Below the pieces are notes generated by a model. It was not told the DNA's origin, searched no databases, and was given only the letters and a program-made list of their open reading frames with translations. The position numbers and the translations under genes are program-made. From an uncultured Gammaproteobacteria bacterium (GTDB taxonomy: Bacteria; Pseudomonadota; Gammaproteobacteria; Nitrosococcales; Methylophagaceae): DNA of 13,950 nucleotides. Location of the stretch: NCBI GenBank assembly GCA_913058195.1, contig CAJXPP010000031.1, positions 1 to 13,950 of the forward strand. Direction: 5' to 3'. Shown here one piece after another: positions 7,009 through 13,950 of the stretch. Each line of letters opens with the position of its first letter. Position 1 is the first letter of the stretch.

Positions 7009-8223
7009 TCAAAAGTAAATTCGGTATTCCACATTTACTGACTTTGGATAACTGCCAAACTCGCTATTAAGTGTTCCATTTTCTGGCTGGTCACCCACTG
7101 ATAAATTTACACTCATCGATAACTCTGATTCATCTGATAATGAATAGGTAGCGTATAAAGCCCATAGATTTGAACCATCGAGGTAGTTATAAATCCATAC
7201 GGCATCGCTATTTAAGAGTGGTGTGACTTCATAACTAGCACCTAGGGCAGTGTAGTTTTTTGCCAGATAGAAAGTGTTAGTGTTCGCTTGGTTATTTAGC
7301 AAATAATCTTGTTCATTACTAGCTCCTGAACGTTGGTAAAATTGTTCGATCCGTAAGGTCAGGGTGTTTTCAAAGCGATGTTCTAAACCTAAAGAAAATT
7401 TTGTATCACGTGATTGACCTTGTTCATCGGGGAAGCGTAGATGCCCTTCACCTCGCACGCCTAGCCAATCAAATAGTTCGCCTTGAAAGTCGAGTCCGAC
7501 AATGTCATCACCATGATCTTGCCCCAATAATATCGCCAACTCAAAACTATCAATTAAGGTTGATGCTCTGGCTAATATTGACGTTTCACTCCAATCAGGC
7601 GCTGTTTGTCGGTTTCCAGAATGCGTTAAATCTGTTGGATAATTCAAAACGGTATAAATCGATAGTTGTGATAATTCGCCCCACTGCCAATCTAGTCTAG
7701 CAGCATCAACTCCGGGCTTATAAGTACGGTAAAAGGTTTGGGCTGCAAAGGGGGCAAAAAAATCATTGGGAGTGAAGTAAAAAGTGGCGGCTAGATTAAT
7801 GGCTTGTCGGCCCAACTTTATATTGATGTTATCGCCACTAAATTGCACATTGAGTCTATCGAGTACTAAGTCGGCATGGTCATTGGCAAAACGCCAATGT
7901 AAGGTATCACTACGTTCAATTTCAATTGCTAAGCCGGTTTGAGTTCCTCCAGTGCGTAATGCTGTATCAATGACACTTTGAACAGCGTGAACCTCAAAAC
8001 TCAGCCCACTCGTTTGAACATCAAACATTAAGCGACCAAAACCACCACCGGTTAGGATTTTATCTTTGGCAAATAACACCTTATCATTAGCATTATTGGC
8101 AACAACACTAGTGGCTCGTACAAGGCCGCGTAATTCAATCGAGCTGTCACCACCCTGCCATTGATAAAAAGCCTGTGCTGTGAAAGGTAGACAGAGTAAG
8201 AATGTGATTAATCCTCTAAACAC
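7009..8223 (-). CDS. Outer-membrane beta-barrel protein of an ABC export operon
   Basis: A 404-residue protein with a signal peptide (1-18, cleavage after AQA) and a mature part made of alternating amphipathic strands. It ends SVNVEYRIYF, the terminal phenylalanine being the usual BAM recognition mark of outer-membrane barrels. The start is a GTG; it is the only start that keeps the signal peptide, and it lies two bases after the ATPase stop, so translation is probably coupled. The sequence fits a porin-like barrel (repeated LxYxxxNYxxxG-type strands, many aromatic girdle residues). I cannot assign a named porin family. As last gene of an operon with two permeases, an ATPase and a LolA-like periplasmic protein, it probably provides the outer-membrane end of the route. 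It has no lipoprotein box. Confidence 0.8.
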   Translation of the reverse strand: MFRGLITFLLCLPFTAQAFYQWQGGDSSIELRGLVRATSVVANNANDKVLFAKDKILTGGGFGRLMFDVQTSGLSFEVHAVQSVIDTALRTGGTQTGLAIEIERSDTLHWRFANDHADLVLDRLNVQFSGDNINIKLGRQAINLAATFYFTPNDFFAPFAAQTFYRTYKPGVDAARLDWQWGELSQLSIYTVLNYPTDLTHSGNRQTAPDWSETSILARASTLIDSFELAILLGQDHGDDIVGLDFQGELFDWLGVRGEGHLRFPDEQGQSRDTKFSLGLEHRFENTLTLRIEQFYQRSGASNEQDYLLNNQANTNTFYLAKNYTALGASYEVTPLLNSDAVWIYNYLDGSNLWALYATYSLSDESELSMSVNLSVGDQPENGTLNSEFGSYPKSVNVEYRIYF

Positions 8224-8225
8224 GG

Positions 8226-8915
8226 CTAAGCTTTGTGCTCATCTGAAACAATTTGGCCATCTTGCACCCGAATGATTCGTTTGGCGCGATCAATCACGCG
8301 TTGATCATGAGTCGAAAATAAAAAGGTAATACCGTGTTGCTCGTTTAAGACTTGCATTAAATCCAGCAACGATTCAGCCGTATGCGAGTCAACATTAGCA
8401 GTGGGTTCATCTGCCAACACAATCGCAGGGTGAGTCACAATGGCTCGGGCAATGGCAACACGTTGTTGTTGGCCACCCGACATTTCATCTGGACGACGAT
8501 TTTCTAGCCCTTGCAGGCCTACATCAGCCAATGTTTTCATCACTCTATCGCGACATTCTACTTTGTCTGTACCTTGCAGATCTAATACAAAGGCTGCATT
8601 TTCATAGGCAGTCATTACCGGAATCAAGTTATAGGATTGAAATACAAAACCAATCCGGTTTTTGCGTATTTCAGATAAAACAGTATTACTTAAAGTAGAT
8701 AAATCTACCCCTTCTAAATTGACTTGGCCTGAACTTGCTGTATCCAAACCGCCAATCAGGTTAAGAATGCTGGTTTTACCTGAGCCTGATGGGCCACACA
8801 GCGCGGTAAAGTCACCTTTGTGGATATCACATGACACATTATCAACGGCTTTAACTTGCATTTCACCTTGCTGGTAAATTTTGCTCAAATTCCGTAATTC
8901 AACAATCGTTTCCAT
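8226..8915 (-). CDS. LolD/MacB-type ABC transporter ATPase
   Basis: A 229-residue nucleotide-binding subunit with every motif intact: Walker A GPSGSGKT (41-48), Q-loop Q93 in FVFQSYNLIP, signature MSGGQQQRVAIARA (145-158), Walker B IVLADE (165-170) with catalytic E170, and H-loop H203 in STHDQ. The MSGGQQQR form and the length are typical of the LolD/MacB/FtsE group. These work with four-helix FtsX-type permeases to extract or move molecules at the periplasmic face (mechanotransmission) rather than pump them through the membrane. Its two presumed partners are the permeases encoded just upstream (31 bases away), giving a heterodimeric transporter like LolCDE. It precedes the barrel gene by two bases. 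Confidence 0.95.
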   Translation of the reverse strand: METIVELRNLSKIYQQGEMQVKAVDNVSCDIHKGDFTALCGPSGSGKTSILNLIGGLDTASSGQVNLEGVDLSTLSNTVLSEIRKNRIGFVFQSYNLIPVMTAYENAAFVLDLQGTDKVECRDRVMKTLADVGLQGLENRRPDEMSGGQQQRVAIARAIVTHPAIVLADEPTANVDSHTAESLLDLMQVLNEQHGITFLFSTHDQRVIDRAKRIIRVQDGQIVSDEHKA

Positions 8916-8946
8916 AGTATTTCCAATAATTTAGACAACTGTCTCT

Positions 8947-10185
8947 TTAGTGTGTTTTTAAACTTTCGACAGGTGCCACCCGCCCTGCTTGCCAAGCAGG
9001 ATAAGCTCCTGAAAGTAAGGCCAAACTAAATAGGCCAATCAAAATAGCAATAATGCTTTCTTTAAATAAACGGATTTTGAAGATAGGGTCAAGCAACACA
9101 CCACCAAAACTAAAGCCATCGCCATAAGCTGCTGTTAAATCAAGACCTGTTTGTGACATGAATAAAAACCACGGTGTAGTAACTATCACGCCAATAATCA
9201 AACCTAATAGAGCTAACCAGAATGATTCCAACATGACTAATACAAACAGGTTTCGGGCTGACATACCAACCGCCATCATCACTCCAAATTCACGTCGACG
9301 TTCAAGTACACTCATCAGCATAGTGTTTAAAATACCTGCGGCCACCAGCAAGGCGATTAACAGTTGGCTAATATAATTGGAGCTTTTATCTACGGCAATC
9401 ATGCCTGCTAGATCAGGTTGGGTCTGTTGCCAGTTTAATACCTCAACATCAGCAAACTGTGGCATGGCCTGCATCTGTTCACGTAATAGGTCACTATTAC
9501 GTTGGTCAGATAATATCACTGCTAATACACTAACTTCATCTGGTTGATAATCGAGTACTTGTTGAACCTTGTTCAAAGGCAACACTGCGACTGAACCATC
9601 TATTTCATCTGCACCTGTTTTAAATAAACCGCTCACTCTAGCAATCGCACTAACAATATCGCCATTTTTATCTGTAGTGGTATAGACCACTTTCTTACCA
9701 ATTTTTAATTTCAGTTTTTTAGCAAGTTCAGTGCCTAATACAATGCTACTACCCGATGCTGAGGACAACATATCTCCTTCCACCATCGCTTTTACAAACA
9801 GATTGTTATCGCTATTTTCTTGTTGTGGGTCAATCGCAAAAAACACGCCGCCAATACTTTTCCGTGCACTAGAAAACATGGCTTGGCCTTGAATACGGCT
9901 GGCAACACTTTTGACATTAGCAAATTGCTCCACAGCTTGTTTCAACGATTCGGCTTGATGCAGTCTTTTTTTGCTGCTCGGTGCACGATTAAAGTCGTGT
10001 GCCATCACGCTAATATGCCCCATTCCCATATTGGATCCGGCATCAATCATTCGAGTATAAAAATAATCGCCTGCGCCCGTAAACGTCACTGCCAATAACA
10101 CTCCGAATGCAATTGATGAGGCGGTAATCAAAGTGCGTCGTTTATGTCGCCACAAGTTTCGCCTCGCTAAGGTATTTAAATTCAT
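8947..10185 (-). CDS. FtsX/LolC-type ABC permease (second copy)
   Basis: A 412-residue permease with the four-helix FtsX/MacB layout. One membrane helix (18-38) comes first, then a large periplasmic domain (about 40-268), then three helices (270-295, 311-341, 376-397). The cytoplasmic loop SVLERRREFGVMMAVGMS (292-309) and the C-terminal YPAWQAGRVAPVESL (395-409) are family hallmarks. It is a clear paralog of the permease encoded just upstream: both share an LNWQQ turn at the end of the periplasmic domain, GLDL, a GxSFxGxxLDP segment and the C-terminal YPA...PV ending. The pair therefore looks like a LolC/LolE-type heterodimer. The gap to the upstream gene is only nine bases. Confidence 0.93.
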   Translation of the reverse strand: MNLNTLARRNLWRHKRRTLITASSIAFGVLLAVTFTGAGDYFYTRMIDAGSNMGMGHISVMAHDFNRAPSSKKRLHQAESLKQAVEQFANVKSVASRIQGQAMFSSARKSIGGVFFAIDPQQENSDNNLFVKAMVEGDMLSSASGSSIVLGTELAKKLKLKIGKKVVYTTTDKNGDIVSAIARVSGLFKTGADEIDGSVAVLPLNKVQQVLDYQPDEVSVLAVILSDQRNSDLLREQMQAMPQFADVEVLNWQQTQPDLAGMIAVDKSSNYISQLLIALLVAAGILNTMLMSVLERRREFGVMMAVGMSARNLFVLVMLESFWLALLGLIIGVIVTTPWFLFMSQTGLDLTAAYGDGFSFGGVLLDPIFKIRLFKESIIAILIGLFSLALLSGAYPAWQAGRVAPVESLKTH

Positions 10186-10194
10186 CGTTGTTAC

Positions 10195-11418
10195 CTAGTG
10201 GTGATGAATTGCATCAACAGGTCGAATTACCGCCGCTTTTAACGCGGGATAAATCACTGCTAAAGCTGCTATCACAAATAAGAATAAAACGGGACTAAGC
10301 AGCGATTCAACTGACATTGCTGCATACCACACTGGATCGAGTGCTATCCCTGCAAATGAGATACCTTCAGATAAAGAAGAAAGATCAAGGCCATTCTGCT
10401 CAAAATACCAAGTAATACTCACGCCTAATAACAATCCTAAAATGCTGGCAAATAGAGTTTGAATGAATGTTTCAGCATAAATTATTCTGATTAATTGCCA
10501 CGGCCGCACACCGACTGCTTTCATAATTCCAAATTCATGAATACGTTCAAACACGCTCATTAACATCGCATTGAGTACGACAGATGCCACGGCAATATAA
10601 GTGAACACCAACATGATTAATGATTGCACCTGTGCCGTTTGTAGAAATTGGCTAATAACCGGCATCAGTTGTTGCCAATTTAAAATCTCTAAATCATCCG
10701 CTAATAGATCATCGATGATTTCAACAGCAAGTGCTAAATCCGTATTTCTATCTGATCGCATTATGGCAATTTCATGCGCGCCAACAGGCAGGCTAATCAA
10801 TTCCTGCAACATTGCATTACTCATAATGACACCGCTGCTATCCATCCCTGCAGACACCGACTTTAAAACCCCTCTGATATAAAAGCGATCATTAGCCATA
10901 TAGCCATCTGCTGTTTGACCGACAAAAATCAGCTCACTACCTATCGATACATCTAGCAGACGAGCGAGTTTTTTACCAATCACCACACCATGTGAATCAG
11001 ATTTATCTAGCCAGCTGCCAGTTTGTATATGCTGATTTATTTGGGTGACCGTTGATTCATAGTCTAAGTCGACACCCCGTAATTGCACGCCTGATGAACT
11101 TTGGTCACTTGCCATTAAACCGTAAGCAAACAAGCGTTCACTTGCCATGAAACCCGCTTGTCTAATAGCGGTGACTAATTCAGGTGATTGATTAATTTGT
11201 TTATAAATATCAGGTTCATCACGATAGCTAGGCAGATGTATTTGAATATCGCCGGTATTCATCGACACGATATTTCTTTCACTGCCGACCACAAAGCCTT
11301 CCATCAAACTAGCAAACACAATCATCATCGCACAAGCAAAGGCCATTGCCAGCGTAGTGACTAAAGACCGATGTCCATTACGCATTACATTGCGAGCGGC
11401 TAATGACAGCATATTCAT
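10195..11418 (-). CDS. FtsX/LolC-type ABC permease (first copy)
   Basis: A 407-residue permease with one N-terminal helix (19-43), a periplasmic domain (about 45-262) and three C-terminal helices (263-288, 308-337, 371-393). The FtsX-family loop reads SVFERIHEFGIMKAVGVRPW (288-307), and the tail YPALKAAVIRPVDAIHHH matches its partner's ending in pattern. The ATG start overlaps the stop of the LolA-like gene by four bases (ATGA), a strong sign of coupled translation. Divergence between the two copies is large in the periplasmic domains and smaller in the membrane core. This fits specialisation of the two halves, one possibly contacting the LolA-like carrier as LolC does LolA (inference). Confidence 0.93.
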   Translation of the reverse strand: MNMLSLAARNVMRNGHRSLVTTLAMAFACAMMIVFASLMEGFVVGSERNIVSMNTGDIQIHLPSYRDEPDIYKQINQSPELVTAIRQAGFMASERLFAYGLMASDQSSSGVQLRGVDLDYESTVTQINQHIQTGSWLDKSDSHGVVIGKKLARLLDVSIGSELIFVGQTADGYMANDRFYIRGVLKSVSAGMDSSGVIMSNAMLQELISLPVGAHEIAIMRSDRNTDLALAVEIIDDLLADDLEILNWQQLMPVISQFLQTAQVQSLIMLVFTYIAVASVVLNAMLMSVFERIHEFGIMKAVGVRPWQLIRIIYAETFIQTLFASILGLLLGVSITWYFEQNGLDLSSLSEGISFAGIALDPVWYAAMSVESLLSPVLFLFVIAALAVIYPALKAAVIRPVDAIHHH

Positions 11419-12191
11419 CGTTTTTTCAAACTCGATAGTGAAAACAAGCTATCTTTGAGTTCAAGGCCGAATTCAAGTTGCTCATACACAAACTCAGTAT
11501 ATTCATTTGGTTTATCGGCAGGTACGACACGTAATACAGAAGGCCGCTCACGCCCACCCAACATTTTAATATCCGTAAATGAAATAGTCCGTGTGAGGAC
11601 CATATCTTCGTCATAATAATATTCGACTACCGGCGTATGCGTGTCAGCTAAGATAATCAAAGTCAGCTTGCCCCAGACCACCGCCGCATCACGTTTAGGA
11701 ATTAAGGTAAATTCAATAATATTTTGACCATCACGCTTGCCTTCAAAGCTTATCGTGGCGTCATAATCATCTTCTAGCCGTGCTTCCTTAACTAAGTCAT
11801 CATTGGTCAAGTGGCTGCCCATCCACGAGCCCATCATCATGCCGCTAGTTAGTTTTATAGTGCGATCTGTTTTGGGTAAGTAAGTGTATATATGATTGCC
11901 GGATTTAAGCGTTGCGGTGCCTTTTTCTCGTAACGGTTCAATAATACGAAATAAGGTGTGCTCCTTGCCTTTTGACCAGCCTTCCATTCGCATAGTACGC
12001 GTGTAGTGTTCGGTCTCAACTTTCATAGAAGTAATGGCATAGGAGGAATTCCCGCGCCAAAGATCATCGATCTTGTTCAATAATGTTTTTACACGAGAAG
12101 TTTGTTCAGTAGATGAAGGTTCAGCACTTACCGGTTGAATAAATATCAACTGACTCGCTATAAAAATGATGACAAGTAACTTACGAAGCAT
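11415..12191 (-). CDS. Periplasmic LolA-like protein (PF17131 type)
   Basis: A 258-residue protein with a signal peptide (MLRKLLVIIFIASQLIFIQP, cleavage after VSA, 21-23) and no lipobox, so soluble periplasmic. The central block KGTATLKSGNHIYTYLPKTD (90-109) followed by RTIKLTSGMMMGSWMGSHLT (110-129) and NDDLVKEARL is the hallmark of the family annotated as outer-membrane lipoprotein-sorting protein. That family has a LolA-like open beta-barrel fold able to hold acyl chains or lipids. It is longer than true LolA (about 180 residues mature), and the usual chromosomal LolA is presumably encoded elsewhere. It is the first gene of the operon, with AGGAG (12202-12198) six bases before the ATG. Likely role: periplasmic carrier between the FtsX-type transporter and the outer-membrane barrel (inference); substrate unknown. 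Confidence 0.88.
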   Translation of the reverse strand: MLRKLLVIIFIASQLIFIQPVSAEPSSTEQTSRVKTLLNKIDDLWRGNSSYAITSMKVETEHYTRTMRMEGWSKGKEHTLFRIIEPLREKGTATLKSGNHIYTYLPKTDRTIKLTSGMMMGSWMGSHLTNDDLVKEARLEDDYDATISFEGKRDGQNIIEFTLIPKRDAAVVWGKLTLIILADTHTPVVEYYYDEDMVLTRTISFTDIKMLGGRERPSVLRVVPADKPNEYTEFVYEQLEFGLELKDSLFSLSSLKKR

Positions 12192-12200
12192 GAATGGCTC

Positions 12201-12215
12201 CTGTTTAATAAACAG
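12201..12215. repeat. Perfect 15-base palindrome at the operon's ribosome binding site
   Basis: CTGTTTA-A-TAAACAG is symmetric over 7+7 bases with a single central base. Its left arm ends in the ribosome binding site AGGAG of the LolA-like gene (12198-12202). It could be a regulator's operator within the 5' leader or a hairpin that modulates translation. No regulator gene is adjacent. Confidence 0.45.
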
Positions 12216-12270
12216 ATGTCATCATTAAAGCAGTAATTTCATTTCAAGGAAATATTTAGCAGAAAAAAAT

Positions 12271-12444
12271 GTCCCGCAGTGCCGATGCGAACGGGGTTCT
12301 TGAACCAGGAGGGTTCAAGGGGTGATCTCAATTAAATATCGGGCTTCTCGTCTAGCAAGCCTGCACGCCAATCTAATTTCAATCTCCATAGCATTAGCTT
12401 ATCGGCACAAGACACACTGTCGCTGTCGAACACCGCAGGAACAG
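12271..12444 (-). ncRNA. ssrS: 6S RNA
   Basis: About 174 nucleotides on the minus strand, directly downstream of zapA as in E. coli and most gammaproteobacteria. The 5' end GTTCCTGCGGTG (12442-12431) pairs with the 3' end CACTGCGGGAC (12281-12271), forming the closing stem with one bulge. The characteristic 3'-side hairpin CTTGAACC-CTCCT-GGTTCAAG (12319-12299) matches the conserved CTTGAACC...GGTTCAAG element of E. coli 6S RNA, and CGAGAAGCCCGATATT resembles the conserved internal segment. A run of seven T's follows the 3' end. 6S RNA mimics an open promoter and binds sigma-70 RNA polymerase, lowering transcription in stationary phase. The exact ends are inferred from the stem and promoter. 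Confidence 0.92.
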
Positions 12445-12450
12445 TTATGG

Positions 12451-12478
12451 ATCATACGCTGATTTTTTGGGGAGGCAA
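12451..12478 (-). promoter_or_regulatory. 6S RNA promoter
   Basis: On the minus strand TTGCCT (12478-12473) and TATGAT (12456-12451) are 16 bases apart. Transcription would start around 12444-12445, exactly where the 6S closing stem begins. Confidence 0.6.
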
Positions 12479-12486
12479 TGCTTTTC

Positions 12487-12801
12487 TTACAATTCTAGCT
12501 GGCGAACATCTTCTAAAAATACGCTAACTTTATCTTTAATCTTAAGAATACTGCCATTCATTTCATCAAGCCCACCACCAGCTTCATTCTGCAGATCAAT
12601 CAGTTCATGCGCTAAATTAAGAGCAGCCATCACAGCTATTCGGTCTAAGCCAACTATTTTTCCACTTGAACGAATCTTTTCCATATTCTCATGGAGCAAT
12701 TGAGCGGATTGAATAAGCGCCGTTTTCTCTTCTGGCGGGCAAGCAACTTGATATTCTTTACCAAGAATATTAACGTGAACAGGTACAGCTGGCGAACTCA
12801 T
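12487..12801 (-). CDS. zapA: Cell division protein ZapA
   Basis: A 104-residue ZapA: it binds FtsZ at mid-cell and cross-links protofilaments, strengthening the Z ring. The N-terminal half carries the typical strand-helix head (VHVNILGKEYQVACPPEE then LIQSAQLLHENMEKIR), then SGKIVGLDRIAVMAALNLAH, a strong family signature, then a C-terminal coiled coil (residues 72-104) for dimer and tetramer formation. Its ATG overlaps the stop of the zapB-like gene by four bases. The 6S RNA promoter begins just eight bases after its stop. The gene set (coiled-coil partner, zapA, 6S RNA, divergent ygfB-pepP) confirms the assignment. Confidence 0.96.
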   Translation of the reverse strand: MSSPAVPVHVNILGKEYQVACPPEEKTALIQSAQLLHENMEKIRSSGKIVGLDRIAVMAALNLAHELIDLQNEAGGGLDEMNGSILKIKDKVSVFLEDVRQLEL

Positions 12802-13007
12802 AAATCATCATCCAATTCTTTTAGGCGGCTCACCATTTTCTCAATTCGAGTGCGTGCAACTTCTGTTTTTTCAACTAATTGCGCCCGTTCGCTTATCCAT
12901 GTCGACTGCTGCGCTTTTAACAAAATATTCTCATCGCGTAGCCTTCGTCCGGCATGAAGCAATTCATCTATTTGCTGTTCTAATTGTTGCATCGCGTCAT
13001 TTTCCAT
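12798..13007 (-). CDS. ZapB-like coiled-coil protein (TIGR02449 type)
   Basis: A 69-residue protein that is almost entirely one heptad-patterned coiled coil (MQQLEQQIDELLHAGRRLRD then ENILLKAQQSTWISERAQL onward). Proteins of this kind sit immediately upstream of zapA in many gammaproteobacteria (TIGR02449 family). Size and structure match ZapB, the Z-ring-associated filament protein that ZapA recruits, but sequence identity to E. coli ZapB cannot be judged from coiled-coil composition, so I do not use that symbol. The four-base overlap with zapA (ATGA) implies coupled translation and a shared role in division. The start is ATG at 13007 with only a weak ribosome binding site. Confidence 0.88.
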   Translation of the reverse strand: MENDAMQQLEQQIDELLHAGRRLRDENILLKAQQSTWISERAQLVEKTEVARTRIEKMVSRLKELDDDL

Positions 13008-13043
13008 TAATATAAGTTCTTAGCTATGCGAGAATAAAGCTTA

Positions 13044-13073
13044 ACTATAATCGTGCCTGTGTGATTGGGTCAA
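13044..13073 (-). promoter_or_regulatory. Candidate promoter of zapB-like/zapA
   Basis: On the minus strand TTGACC (13073-13068) and TATAGT (13049-13044) are separated by 18 bases and lie about 37 bases before the zapB-like start. A TATAAT on the plus strand (13046-13051) overlaps it and could serve ygfB, but it lacks a -35 match. Confidence 0.5.
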
Positions 13074-13114
13074 CTTTTGTCTTAAACTATTTTTTAAATA
13101 TAGGTCGTATCATC

Positions 13115-13660
13115 ATGTCTGAATTGTATTTTCCTTCTCTAAGTCCCAACAATGATGAAGGCGATGGCCCTTCAAGCACAGCAGAATTACAAGGCGCATT
13201 ATGCGGCTTATTATGCTTGAATTCTGAGGCAAGCCGCACAGAGTGGCACAAAAGTTTGTTTGAGGACTTTAATCCCGATGAAGATGAAGTGCTAGATTTA
13301 ACGGCTTTGTTCGATGACACAATCCAAGCTTTAAATAGTCTAGACTTTAATCTTCAACTTGAATTGCCAGATGATGATGCACCGATAGCATCTCGCATTT
13401 TAGCGATGGTTAATTGGTGTCATGGGCTGATTTACGGTTTAGGTACTTCAGGCCTAACAGATGACACTGAGTTATCCGAAGACAGTAAAGAATATATTAG
13501 TGATGTTATTAATATTAGCCAGATTGATGTAGAAGCAACCGACGAAAGTGACACAGATGCCAATTTTGAAGAATTAGTCGAATATTTACGTATGGGCTTG
13601 TTTCTTCTTTATGGCGAATTACAGCCTATTGACCCTACTGATGCCCAAACTGAACACTAA
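13115..13660 (+). CDS. ygfB: UPF0149 family protein (YgfB-like)
   Basis: A 181-residue acidic, helical protein of the UPF0149 family. A longer frame opens at a GTG (13061), but the ATG at 13115 fits the family's usual N-terminus (a short lead into TAELQGALCGLLCL) and the longer version would start with a hydrophobic stretch not seen in relatives. Conserved blocks are AELQGALCGLLC, MVNWCHGLIYGLG and the C-terminal FEELVEYLRMGLFLLYGEL. In E. coli and Pseudomonas the gene sits before pepP, as here (nine-base gap). The molecular function is little known; in Pseudomonas aeruginosa YgfB affects regulation of peptidoglycan amidase and beta-lactam resistance, and whether that applies here is unknown. 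It diverges from the zapB-zapA operon. Confidence 0.93.
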   Translation: MSELYFPSLSPNNDEGDGPSSTAELQGALCGLLCLNSEASRTEWHKSLFEDFNPDEDEVLDLTALFDDTIQALNSLDFNLQLELPDDDAPIASRILAMVNWCHGLIYGLGTSGLTDDTELSEDSKEYISDVINISQIDVEATDESDTDANFEELVEYLRMGLFLLYGELQPIDPTDAQTEH

Positions 13661-13669
13661 GAATTACCC

Positions 13670-13950
13670 ATGAATAAAAAAGAATTTAGCACGCGCCGCC
13701 AACGATTGATCGAGATTATGGGGGAAAATAGTATTGCTGTTTTGCCCAATTCCACGGTTAAAAATCGCAATCGTGATGTTGATCATATCTATCGAGGTGA
13801 TAGTAACTTTCACTACTTAAGTGGTTTTGATGAGCCAGAGTCGGTAATTGTTATTGTGCCTGGTCGACCGCATGGTGAATATCTCTTGTTTTGTCGTGAA
13901 CGTGATCTAGCAAAAGAAATTTGGGATGGTTATAGAGCTGGACAAGAAGG
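13670..13950 (+). CDS. pepP: Xaa-Pro aminopeptidase PepP, N-terminal part
   Basis: The first 93 codons of aminopeptidase P, cut by the window edge. Visible are the N-terminal domain hallmarks: RRQRLIEIMGENSIAVLPNS, RNRDVDHIYRGDSNFHYLSG, FDEPESVIVIVPG, LLFCRERD and EIWDGYRAG. Full PepP is about 440 residues; the C-terminal pita-bread metal-binding catalytic domain lies outside. The enzyme removes an N-terminal residue that precedes proline. The ygfB-pepP order is as in E. coli, where ubiH and ubiI follow; expect them beyond the edge. The ATG is nine bases after the ygfB stop with no strong ribosome binding site, so coupling is likely. Confidence 0.96.
   Translation, partial: MNKKEFSTRRQRLIEIMGENSIAVLPNSTVKNRNRDVDHIYRGDSNFHYLSGFDEPESVIVIVPGRPHGEYLLFCRERDLAKEIWDGYRAGQE

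Noticed and set aside
6746..7012. 88-codon minus-strand frame after the barrel gene
   Set aside because: It needs a TTG start overlapping the barrel stop, has no ribosome binding site, and the product lacks protein-like patterning.
6882..7070. 62-codon plus-strand frame, with a well-placed AAGGGG before an ATG at 6917 one frame over
   Set aside because: The ATG frame stops after nine codons and the longer frame runs into the barrel gene on the opposite strand. A frameshifted signal-peptide gene at the A-run is conceivable but unsupported.
12299..12319. Stand-alone terminator hairpin
   Set aside because: It is the conserved internal hairpin of 6S RNA and no U-tract follows it.

Overview
The window looks like chromosomal DNA from an AT-rich (by eye near 40% GC) free-living gammaproteobacterium. 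The best evidence is the right end. There a zapB-like gene and zapA run on the minus strand and are followed by a 6S RNA gene. Diverging from them are a UPF0149 (ygfB-like) gene and the start of pepP, the neighbourhood known from E. coli and many relatives. I cannot name the genus; a marine gammaproteobacterium is a guess. The first 25 bases are not biological: they match the Tn5/Nextera transposon-end adapter, so the left edge is the end of an assembled contig with untrimmed adapter.

Left part (26-3560): a truncated alkyltransferase-like (ATL) DNA-repair gene overlaps the 3' end of a YdjM/YbcI-type inner-membrane metal-dependent hydrolase gene, both on the minus strand. Diverging from them is a 712-residue membrane-anchored PAS-GGDEF-EAL protein whose cyclic-di-GMP synthase and phosphodiesterase motifs both look intact. 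A possible two-way terminator separates it from a convergent gene for an exported DsrE-like protein.

Middle (4051-5491 and 6170-7008): two gene-poor stretches flank a YiiM-type MOSC protein gene. The first holds remnants and small candidate genes: a 37-residue single-pass membrane peptide (minus), a divergent 63-residue ORF (plus), a weak 33-residue ORF with a strong ribosome binding site, and a decayed minus-strand coding region with a stop and a frameshift. The second holds a clear minus-strand terminator and several perfect inverted repeats.

Operon 12191-7009 (minus): five tightly packed genes encode a periplasmic LolA-like protein (PF17131 type), two paralogous FtsX/LolC-type permeases, a LolD/MacB-type ATPase and an outer-membrane beta-barrel protein. 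Together they form a complete set from inner membrane through periplasm to outer membrane. It resembles the Lol lipoprotein-sorting route but includes its own barrel. I infer a dedicated envelope transport or sorting system of unknown substrate; this is the most interesting system in the window. It lies directly downstream of the 6S RNA gene, where E. coli has fau (ygfA). A perfect 15-base palindrome touches the ribosome binding site of its first gene.

Right end (12271-13950): 6S RNA, zapA and the zapB-like gene (minus), then ygfB-like and pepP (plus, running off the edge).
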